Source: an uncultured Christensenella sp.
GTDB taxonomy: Bacteria > Bacillota > Clostridia > Christensenellales > UBA1242
Assembly (NCBI GenBank): GCA_948471335.1
Contig: CAOKRZ010000010.1
Coordinates: forward strand, 1 to 19,580
DNA length: 19,580 nucleotides
Reading direction: 5' to 3'
Shown: piece by piece, positions 14,400 to 19,580 of the stretch
How positions within the stretch are numbered: the stretch's first letter is position 1
Layout: the number at the start of each line of letters is the position of its first letter
Notes under the pieces: generated by a model
What the model was told of the DNA's origin: nothing
The model's input: the letters and a program-made list of their open reading frames with translations, nothing else
The model's database searches: none
Translations under genes and position numbers: made by a program

Positions 14400-16076
14400 A
14401 TGGACTACAGCATACTTTCAGAAAAAGATCTATACAACATGCTTTCTGACAGAGAAAAAGAAATTGTTGAAATTTATGAAACTTATCCAAATGCAAGTGA
14501 TTCTCTTCTTAAGTCATTTGAAATAACAGTTTATAACAAACCTACTTTGAATAATGAAACTGGCTTTTATGGCTTTCAAAAAATGGTGAACAAAAGCTTA
14601 AAAAGCAGCATACGACAGGCAAAAAGCAAGCACGAAAATTTAAAACACAGGATTGCATCGTTAAGAATTCTTGAAAACCCAATTGTTGACGCAATCAATT
14701 CAAACAATCAAGCCTTTGCATGGTATCTTTCAAAAAAAGGCTATTACTCACCTGTTGACCCTGCCAAGATTTTTTCAACCTTAATTGCAAACGATTCAGA
14801 TTTTATTAAAATTATTCCAAGCTTAAATCTTAAAAAAACAAAGCAAGACAAACTGGCCATTTTCAAAATTATGCGAAGAATGCTTGCAAAGCCTGAAGAA
14901 GAAAACATGATTCTTGAAAGCTATTACGCTTTGAAGGAGACCGGCTTTTGCGACATCAATCAGCGCACTGATTTTAATTGGTGGAAATTTATCACTTCTG
15001 AAAGATCACGCAAAAATTCTCACTTTGATGAGAGCAATGAGCATTACTTGCTGCATAACGTAATTGTAAAAAATCAAAAATATCTTCCACTATTGTTAAA
15101 ATTCAAAGATTTGGATGTGAACATTAAAAACATCTCTCACATTAAAAAACGCTATCATATTTTTATATTAGATGTTAACGACTACACGAAAACTGGAGCA
15201 CTGTTGGATAATCCAAATTATAAAAACGGGAACACCCCAATTATGCAACTTTTCAGATGGGCAGATAAAATACACATGCTTAAGCGTATACTTGATGGAA
15301 GCTGTCAGGACCTGGACTTGAGTAACGCTTATGTCGCTGATATTTTTAATGAAGAAAAAGAAGATGACACAGAGAAAACAAATGAATACATAGATGAGTT
15401 TGTAAGACGTGGAGCAAACCTTGACTACAAAAACAAAAATGGCGAAAGCACCGTCATGACAGCAATTCATCACTATAGTGTCCATGGCCTTGAAGTATGC
15501 TATGACCTTATTTATCCAAATATTTTGATTGATATGGACAAAATGCATGGCAGAAGCACATGGGCTGAACTTCCGCCAAAAATATGTGAAATACTTTCAG
15601 GAAAGTTCCCAGATATGAAAGATGCCATCGGTATCACTTACGCAGAGTATCTGAAAAACAAGCGTGCGTATGACAAACAATGCAATGAAAACGGAAGAGA
15701 TCTCTATACGTATGATGAAATTTTAAAAATAGGCCATTTCAGACTGCTTTTAGACGAATATGACAATATTGAATTTTTTCTTCGAAAACATTATGACGAG
15801 AAAAGCGAAGAGCTTTCAACTTTGAGGACTGAGCACAAATCAATTTTGGAAAAGCACAACCTTTACTGCAAAGAATTTTTCAACTCAATTGATTTGGAAA
15901 ATGCCATTGGAGCTATAAAAAATGGCTTATCTATTCCAGCTGAAGCCTTAGAAGAATATTCACGTTTTATTGATGAGCAATGTGTTTTAAAGGAGAAAAG
16001 ATTCAAAGAGCTTAAAGAAAAGGGCTTAATCAAACCGCCATCACAAGAAGATGACGAAGACGAATTACCTTTCTAA
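14400..16076 (+). CDS. ankyrin-like protein with SSB-type C-terminal tip
   Basis: A 558-residue soluble protein. The N-terminal part is helical (SEKDLYNMLSDREKEIVEIYETYPNASDSLLKSFE). Residues about 190-390 hold degenerate ankyrin-like helix pairs (for example VRRGANLDYKNKNGESTVMTAIHHYSVHGLEVCYDLI). Residues about 460-545 look like a coiled coil (YDEKSEELSTLRTEHKSILEKHNLY...). The protein ends SQEDDEDELPF. That acidic tail plus LPF closely matches the last residues of bacterial SSB, the docking site for PriA, RecO, RecQ and others. No catalytic motif is seen. The start is ATG 14400, after GGAGGGG; an upstream in-frame reading from 14259 overlaps the previous gene and crosses the promoter. It is flanked by the 84-bp direct repeats. 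Function unknown; a link to replication or repair complexes is inferred from the tail alone. Confidence 0.7.
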   Translation: MDYSILSEKDLYNMLSDREKEIVEIYETYPNASDSLLKSFEITVYNKPTLNNETGFYGFQKMVNKSLKSSIRQAKSKHENLKHRIASLRILENPIVDAINSNNQAFAWYLSKKGYYSPVDPAKIFSTLIANDSDFIKIIPSLNLKKTKQDKLAIFKIMRRMLAKPEEENMILESYYALKETGFCDINQRTDFNWWKFITSERSRKNSHFDESNEHYLLHNVIVKNQKYLPLLLKFKDLDVNIKNISHIKKRYHIFILDVNDYTKTGALLDNPNYKNGNTPIMQLFRWADKIHMLKRILDGSCQDLDLSNAYVADIFNEEKEDDTEKTNEYIDEFVRRGANLDYKNKNGESTVMTAIHHYSVHGLEVCYDLIYPNILIDMDKMHGRSTWAELPPKICEILSGKFPDMKDAIGITYAEYLKNKRAYDKQCNENGRDLYTYDEILKIGHFRLLLDEYDNIEFFLRKHYDEKSEELSTLRTEHKSILEKHNLYCKEFFNSIDLENAIGAIKNGLSIPAEALEEYSRFIDEQCVLKEKRFKELKEKGLIKPPSQEDDEDELPF

Positions 16077-16084
16077 GTCAAACT

Positions 16085-16113
16085 AAAAGCATATCAAATC
16101 GATATGCTTTTTT
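16085..16113 (+). terminator. shared-type terminator, copy 5
   Basis: AAAAGCATATC (16085-16095), AAATC loop, GATATGCTTTT (16101-16111), T run to 16113. Confidence 0.9.
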
Positions 16114-16136
16114 GTTGTTAATATAAAAATTCACTA

Positions 16137-16165
16137 TTGACAGGCGGCTTAATTTGGTATATAAT
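16137..16165 (+). promoter_or_regulatory. strong sigma-A promoter of the 142-residue gene
   Basis: Perfect TTGACA (16137-16142), 17-bp spacer, perfect TATAAT (16160-16165). AGGAGA at 16175-16180. Confidence 0.9.
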
Positions 16166-16185
16166 TTGATGTATAGGAGAATAGG

Positions 16186-16614
16186 ATGAAAGAGCTTAAA
16201 ACTTTAACAAGCAAAACTAAAAAGGTTCAAACAATTGGTAAGAATATCGATGAACTTAAATTGGCTTATGAAAATTTAAAGAAATTTTCGACTGAAGAAA
16301 TTTTATCCAAAGGCGACGCTTTTACTTTTGAATATGAAAGCCTAAATGTAATCTACGACGCAATCGAACTCAATTTAGCCTCTCACATTGCCGAAACTGA
16401 CAAAATGGGAATTATTTTATCTGCTGAAAAGCTGCTCCTTAAAAGAGTCAAAGAAAAATTGAAGGAAAAAGCACAGGCTATCACTGATGCTAAGTCAGCC
16501 TATTGCGAATCAACAATAACAGCCGAAAAAAAATTTAATGAATTGACCGAATTGAAAGCTGGTGTAGATAGTTACATCAAAAAAGCCTATCAATCTTCAC
16601 AAAAAGAAGCATAG
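16186..16614 (+). CDS. helical, coiled-coil-like small protein, unknown
   Basis: A 142-residue, Lys/Glu/Ala-rich protein that I do not recognise. Nearly the whole length looks alpha-helical, with likely coiled-coil stretches at residues about 10-35 and 85-130 (LLLKRVKEKLKEKAQAITDAKSAY...TAEKKFNELTELK). It has no membrane segment, signal or enzyme motif. The ATG is five bases after AGGAGA. It is a single-gene unit with a strong promoter copied from that of the preceding gene. A GC-rich hairpin at 16628 and terminator copy 6 at 16678 follow. Confidence 0.65.
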   Translation: MKELKTLTSKTKKVQTIGKNIDELKLAYENLKKFSTEEILSKGDAFTFEYESLNVIYDAIELNLASHIAETDKMGIILSAEKLLLKRVKEKLKEKAQAITDAKSAYCESTITAEKKFNELTELKAGVDSYIKKAYQSSQKEA

Positions 16615-16627
16615 ATGGCCCTTTACG

Positions 16628-16640
16628 CTGCGCGCCGCAG
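16628..16640. other. GC-rich inverted repeat CTGCG-CGC-CGCAG
   Basis: A perfect 5-bp palindrome, all G/C but for the outer T-A, in otherwise AT-rich intergenic DNA, 13 bases after a stop. There is no T tract, so it is not a simple terminator; a true terminator follows at 16678. Confidence 0.5.
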
Positions 16641-16677
16641 TCAATAATATGAACTTAACAACTGAAATCTCAAACTT

Positions 16678-16706
16678 AAAAGCATATCAAAGTGATATGC
16701 TTTTTT
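16678..16706 (+). terminator. shared-type terminator, copy 6
   Basis: AAAAGCATATC (16678-16688), AAAGT loop, GATATGCTTTT (16694-16704), T run to 16706. The downstream AAAAATCCAC is also shared with the spacer after copy 3. Confidence 0.9.
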
Positions 16707-16726
16707 AAAAATCCACTTTGAAATTG

Positions 16727-16755
16727 TTGGATTAAATTGAGAGATGTGGTAATAT
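16727..16755 (+). promoter_or_regulatory. putative promoter of the SDR gene
   Basis: TTGGAT (16727-16732), 17-bp spacer, TAATAT (16750-16755) with TGg extended -10. It overlaps the ATG at 16754, which rules against that ATG as the start. Confidence 0.6.
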
Positions 16756-16777
16756 GAAAACGAAAGTTGAGGGTTTC

Positions 16778-18022
16778 ATGGAAAAAACAATTTTGATCAC
16801 TGGTGCAAGCAGAGGCATTGGAAAGGCAACTGCTATTAAATTTTTGGAAAACGGCTGGAAAGTTTTTGGCACTTATTTCAATTCAAAAAACAACCTGCAG
16901 GATTTATGCTTGAAATATCCAAAAACATTTGTCGCTGTTGGACCTTATGACTTTTCAAAGCTTAAAGACACATCAAAGTTTATTTACAAGATGTCACAAC
17001 AAAATTTTGACGCGATGTTTCTTAACGCAGGCATCTTTTCTGAGAATGATGATTTTATCAACTTTGACTATTCCGATTTTGAAAGCGTCATGAATTGCAA
17101 TTTCTATTCACCAATGATGACAGCAATCAAACTTCAAAACCAAATTAATGTTGGTGGAAGCGTCATACTTATGAGCAGCAATGACAGCTACAGCGGGTCA
17201 TTTGCCAGCATTTCTTACGGAGCAAGCAAAGGCGCGATCGCAAATGTAATGAAAAGCCTTTCTGTCAACTTTGGAAAGAAACGCATAAGAGTTAACTCAA
17301 TCGCCCCAGGCGCAATTGACACTGACATGAACACTCCCGAGCAAGTTAACGAGTCTCCAAAATGGACTCCCCTTGCACGCGTTGCCCAGCCTTATGAAGT
17401 TGCAAATGTCGTTTTCTTCTTGGCTGGCGAAGAAAGCAGTTTTGTCAACGGAACAAATATAACAATTGATGGCGGATATGGAAACGTGTCAATCCTTCTT
17501 CAAAAGGAAATGGAATCTTCAAGAATATATGGCGGATATAAAGACCTTATCAAAAGATATAACGCAATGGCTAAAAGCGAAAAGATTTATTCAATAGATA
17601 TCGCAGACAGCGGCTATGCATGGAAGGACACAAAAAATGAAAGAGCTTATCTTGATGCTTTCACAAGCGCTGAAGAACGCGGCGTTGAAACCTACAGATT
17701 CATCATTCTTTCACAAAAGGAAATCAAAGCTTTTCAAGCAAACAAGCTGTATAAAAAATACAAACAAAAATCTGCTCATTGCGTCATCATTGCAAGAGAA
17801 GAGCTTAAGCGTAAACTTCCTGATGTCTATGATGCAATCGGAAAAGGTTATGATGTCTATGTCGACAGCGAAAAGAACCTGCACTCATTTATAGATTTCT
17901 ACACCGATGACAACTGCGTTGGAGTTTTGACAGACTCAGAAAAAATCACAGGTTATCTACATGAAAAAATCACAAAACTTAAAAAAGCAGTGGACAAAAA
18001 CGAAATAGAGGTTTGTAAATAG
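16778..18022 (+). CDS. short-chain dehydrogenase fused to an unknown C-terminal domain
   Basis: A 414-residue protein. Residues 1 to about 235 are a classical short-chain dehydrogenase/reductase. It has the NAD(P)-binding TGASRGIG near the start, LNAGIF (NAG motif), a serine in ILMSSNDSYS, catalytic SYGASKGA (Y-x3-K), RVNSIAPGAIDTDM and the end FVNGTNITIDGGYGN. An SDR normally stops here, at about 245 residues. The remaining 170 residues (EMESSRIYGGYKDLIKRYNAMAKSEKIYSIDI...RGVETYRFIILSQKE...SEKITGYLHEKI) form a separate, unrecognised alpha/beta domain. The start is ATG 16778 with GAGGG four bases upstream; ATG 16754 lies inside the -10. The substrate is unknown. It closes the run of shared-terminator genes (copy 7 after its stop). 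Confidence 0.85.
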   Translation: MEKTILITGASRGIGKATAIKFLENGWKVFGTYFNSKNNLQDLCLKYPKTFVAVGPYDFSKLKDTSKFIYKMSQQNFDAMFLNAGIFSENDDFINFDYSDFESVMNCNFYSPMMTAIKLQNQINVGGSVILMSSNDSYSGSFASISYGASKGAIANVMKSLSVNFGKKRIRVNSIAPGAIDTDMNTPEQVNESPKWTPLARVAQPYEVANVVFFLAGEESSFVNGTNITIDGGYGNVSILLQKEMESSRIYGGYKDLIKRYNAMAKSEKIYSIDIADSGYAWKDTKNERAYLDAFTSAEERGVETYRFIILSQKEIKAFQANKLYKKYKQKSAHCVIIAREELKRKLPDVYDAIGKGYDVYVDSEKNLHSFIDFYTDDNCVGVLTDSEKITGYLHEKITKLKKAVDKNEIEVCK

Positions 18023-18027
18023 AAAAT

Positions 18028-18054
18028 AGCATATCATTCGATATGCTTTTTTTT
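18028..18054 (+). terminator. shared-type terminator, copy 7
   Basis: AGCATATC (18028-18035), ATTC loop, GATATGCT (18040-18047), long T run. Same ATTC loop as copy 1. Confidence 0.9.
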
Positions 18055-18061
18055 GTTCCAC

Positions 18062-18165
18062 TTATCCACAAAATATCCACACACTAGCAGCATTTATCCA
18101 CAATTTTTTGAAAGTTATCCACAAAAAACCAGTGTTTATCCACAGAAAGGCATAAGTTATCCACA
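18062..18165 (+). promoter_or_regulatory. phased DnaA-box array (five perfect, one near)
   Basis: Perfect TTATCCACA at 18062-18070, 18094-18102, 18115-18123, 18136-18144 and 18157-18165; ATATCCACA (one mismatch) at 18073-18081. All face the same way. Box starts are 11, 21, 21, 21 and 21 bases apart, one then two helical turns, so every box lies on the same DNA face. TTATCCACA is the high-affinity DnaA box. No dnaA or dnaN is in the window. Roles could be a chromosomal or secondary origin, a DnaA titration/reactivation site, or DnaA control of the gene at 18253. Confidence 0.9.
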
Positions 18166-18178
18166 TTCGCAAAGCGAA
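18166..18178. other. TTCGC-AAA-GCGAA inverted repeat beside the DnaA boxes
   Basis: Perfect 5-bp palindrome touching the last DnaA box (ends 18165). It may be a GC cluster of an origin, a small operator, or chance. The AT-rich stretch after it lacks a clear run of DnaA trios (TACTA-type). Confidence 0.45.
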
Positions 18179-18217
18179 ACTTTGTAATTTTGAATTGCAT
18201 CCCTCATGTCAAATTGC

Positions 18218-18246
18218 TTGACAAAAGGTTTAAATTTTTTGATAAT
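18218..18246 (+). promoter_or_regulatory. sigma-A promoter of the SH3-like gene
   Basis: Perfect TTGACA (18218-18223), 17-bp spacer, GATAAT (18241-18246). The expected RNA start (18252-18254) falls on the ATG at 18253. Confidence 0.75.
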
Positions 18247-18252
18247 AGAAAT

Positions 18253-18861
18253 ATGAAATTGTTGATGTGCGCAATGCTTGCTTTTTCTTTTTTGGTCTCT
18301 CCGCTTTCAAGCGGCGAAGAGCTTTCTGTCATTTCAAGCATTTGCTATATTTATTCTTCAGCAGATTTTTCTACGCCTATCGTTGACGAAGGCGGCAAAG
18401 AAATTGTTTTGCATCACGGCGACAAACTTATTGCGCTTCAAGAAGAAGGTGATTTTATCAAAGTCAAAACCACTGACGAAATCGAAGGATACGTGTTTAA
18501 GTTTTATGTGACTTCAAACAAAAATGGGCAAGATGTCTACCCTGTTTTCAATGGCAAAGTGCTTACAGACAAAGCGGAGATTTTCAATGTTGACGAGACA
18601 ACTTCAGGCTTTACAGCAAATCGTGATCAAGAAATATATATATATGGCGCTTACAGCGGCAAAAAAGAATTCACAGAAATTGCAATTGTTCTCGAAGACG
18701 GCTCGCTGTTTTATGGGCTTATGAAAACTTCTGACATTAAAGCAAACGGCATCAGCCCTGCGCTTATCACATCCATCACTTTGATCATAGCTCTTGTAAC
18801 AATTATTCTTGCTGTTGTGTTCATTCGAAAAAACAAAACGAAAAAGGCAAAAGAAAAATAA
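18253..18861 (+). CDS. membrane-anchored SH3-like extracellular protein
   Basis: A 202-residue exported protein. Residues 1 to about 19 are a signal peptide (MKLLMCAMLAFSFLVSPLSSG). Residues about 25-90 look like a bacterial SH3-type domain (ICYIYSSADFSTPIV..LHHGDKLIALQEEGDFIKVKTTDEIEGYVFKFYV), a fold that often binds cell wall. A linker follows, then a C-terminal membrane helix (ALITSITLIIALVTIILAVVFI) and a Lys-rich tail. The topology is therefore outside the membrane with a short cytoplasmic tail. The chosen ATG gives the signal peptide. A TTG reading from 18190 would run through the promoter. With RNA starting at the ATG and no ribosome site, translation may be leaderless. The DnaA-box array lies 50-190 bases upstream. 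Confidence 0.75.
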   Translation: MKLLMCAMLAFSFLVSPLSSGEELSVISSICYIYSSADFSTPIVDEGGKEIVLHHGDKLIALQEEGDFIKVKTTDEIEGYVFKFYVTSNKNGQDVYPVFNGKVLTDKAEIFNVDETTSGFTANRDQEIYIYGAYSGKKEFTEIAIVLEDGSLFYGLMKTSDIKANGISPALITSITLIIALVTIILAVVFIRKNKTKKAKEK

Positions 18862-18874
18862 TTGGCAGTGAATG

Positions 18875-18903
18875 TTGAAAAAGATCATACTCCTTTGTAA
18901 AAT
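18875..18903 (+). promoter_or_regulatory. promoter of the coiled-coil gene, inside the upstream terminator
   Basis: TTGAAA (18875-18880), 17-bp spacer, TAAAAT (18898-18903). The RNA would start near 18910, at the AAAGGAG ribosome site, so it would lack the 5' arm of the hairpin. Confidence 0.6.
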
Positions 18904-18921
18904 GTTTGCAAAGGAGTTTTT
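18889..18921 (+). terminator. terminator whose 3' arm is the next ribosome site
   Basis: ACTCCTTTG (18889-18897), 11-base loop, CAAAGGAGT (18909-18917), T run to 18921. It ends the SH3-like gene. In readthrough RNA the arm CTCCTTT would pair with AAAGGAG and hide the start of the following gene. Confidence 0.75.
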
Positions 18922-18923
18922 AT

Positions 18924-19580
18924 ATGCAAAATCACGAAATGTTATCTGCTTTTATTGAGCAAATTGAAAAAGAAATATGGCACATTGTCAAAAAGGTTAT
19001 TCCCGAGCTTAAGGAAGAGCTTTTGTCAAAAATCAATGGCGCAGGACTTGACAAGATTAATGAGGTTATTGAAAAAATCACCGAGTGTCAATCCAATCTC
19101 TCTTCATTGAAAACAAGGCTTGATGCTGTGGAAAGCGGTTGTGCCTCTAATACTACTATTATTAACAACCATTCTGAAAAGATAGAAAATATCTCTTCTA
19201 TGCTTTCGTCCGCGAGTGCAGAAATTTCGAAACTTAGTTCTGACCTTGCAGATGCAAACAACCTTATCACTTCAACCAGAGCGTCGATTGCTGAAGTTTC
19301 ACAAAGATCTCATGAAAATGCCGACAAAATTGATGAGGTAAAGACAAGCCTTTCTTCACTTCAGGAAACGCTGAACTCCACAAGGGCAAGCATAGCATCT
19401 GTAAGTCAGCGCTGTTATAACAACGAGGATGCAATCGCAGCCTTAAGCGCAAAGCTGCCTGCAATTGAAAGCGCTTTTGAAGAAGTTAAGGATATTCCAT
19501 CACAGTTTGCGAGTGTTAAGGATGGAGTTGAGACAAACAAAAATGACATTTTCATTGTCGCAACCCAGGTCAAAGAGAAC
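18924..19580 (+). CDS. coiled-coil repeat protein, partial at right edge
   Basis: An open frame of 219 codons that runs off the window, so it is the N-terminal part only. The ATG at 18924 follows AAGGAG (18911-18916). The protein starts MQNHEMLSAFIEQIEKEIWHIVKKVIPELKEELLSK and then is all heptad-like helix rich in Ser, Ala, Glu and Ile. A 35-residue repeat is visible: STRASIAEVSQRSHEN (from 19272) and STRASIASVSQRCYNN (from 19377), 105 bases apart. There is no signal peptide or membrane segment in the visible part. It could be a structural or tail-fibre-like protein, or a chromosome- or cell-pole-associated coiled coil. No family is claimed. Confidence 0.75.
   Translation, partial: MQNHEMLSAFIEQIEKEIWHIVKKVIPELKEELLSKINGAGLDKINEVIEKITECQSNLSSLKTRLDAVESGCASNTTIINNHSEKIENISSMLSSASAEISKLSSDLADANNLITSTRASIAEVSQRSHENADKIDEVKTSLSSLQETLNSTRASIASVSQRCYNNEDAIAALSAKLPAIESAFEEVKDIPSQFASVKDGVETNKNDIFIVATQVKEN

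Larger units (their letters stand above)
16084..16167 (+). repeat. 84-bp direct repeat, right copy (terminator plus promoter)
   Basis: Second copy of the terminator/promoter unit at 14299-14382. It terminates the 558-residue gene and starts the 142-residue gene. Confidence 0.85.

Noticed and set aside
15168..15548. A 126-codon minus-strand frame inside the ankyrin-like gene
   Set aside because: Fully antisense to a gene with strong promoter and ribosome site. The hydrophobic look follows from the antisense of Lys/Asp codons.
11814..18054. The repeated hairpins as a CRISPR array or integron attC sites
   Set aside because: They are spaced by whole genes of variable length, have a T tract as intrinsic terminators do, and no integrase, cas gene or attC-type ends are visible.
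18062..18165. Calling the DnaA-box array oriC outright
   Set aside because: No dnaA/dnaN, no clear unwinding element or DnaA trios, and genes on both sides run the same way. Kept only as a DnaA-box array.

Overview
The window is AT-rich chromosomal DNA from a spore-forming member of the Clostridia/Firmicutes. It carries spoIIE, a CwlD-type amidase, tilS and gmk, with strong AGGAGG ribosome sites, TTGACA/TATAAT promoters and U-tailed hairpin terminators. No genus can be fixed from the sequence. No tRNA, rRNA, CRISPR array, transposase or integrase was seen. The right edge cuts a coiled-coil gene.

Layout: (1) 1-3119, plus strand: a YgjV-type membrane protein fused to a GNAT acetyltransferase, dCTP deaminase (dcd), and an XRE-Nudix protein broken by one in-frame stop. 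(2) 3120-9422, minus strand: a core block of cwlD-like amidase, an ankyrin-like protein, gmk, spoIIE, a small Cys-rich protein and tilS, mostly as separate transcription units. (3) 9491-12718, plus strand: an accessory operon with a DUF4417 gene (in-frame stop) and an HNH-type gene (frameshift at A AAA AAG). Two tandem small toxin-like/zinc-ribbon partner pairs follow. Pair two is preceded by a preserved 30-codon copy of the HNH gene's 3' end, which keeps the same TAATG stop/start overlap. (4) 12740-18060, plus strand: five single-gene units, each with its own promoter. They are two unknown proteins (one immunity-like), an ankyrin-like protein ending in an SSB-type acidic tip, a helical protein, and an SDR dehydrogenase with an unknown C-terminal domain. 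These units and the toxin pairs end in seven near-copies of one terminator (AGCATATC-loop-GATATGCT-T run), so the region looks like a cassette array grown by duplication or recombination. (5) 18062-18165: five perfect TTATCCACA DnaA boxes plus one near-match, the last five spaced exactly 21 bp apart. After them come a secreted or membrane-anchored SH3-like protein and a partial coiled-coil repeat protein.

The most notable signals are the helically phased DnaA-box array, the tandem toxin-like/partner modules with a conserved coupling leader, the shared terminators with an 84-bp direct repeat around the ankyrin/SSB-tail gene, and three reading-frame lesions in one window, one of them at a classic -1 slippery heptamer. 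Function calls for regions 3 and 4 are inferences from motifs and context. The core genes are recognised with confidence.
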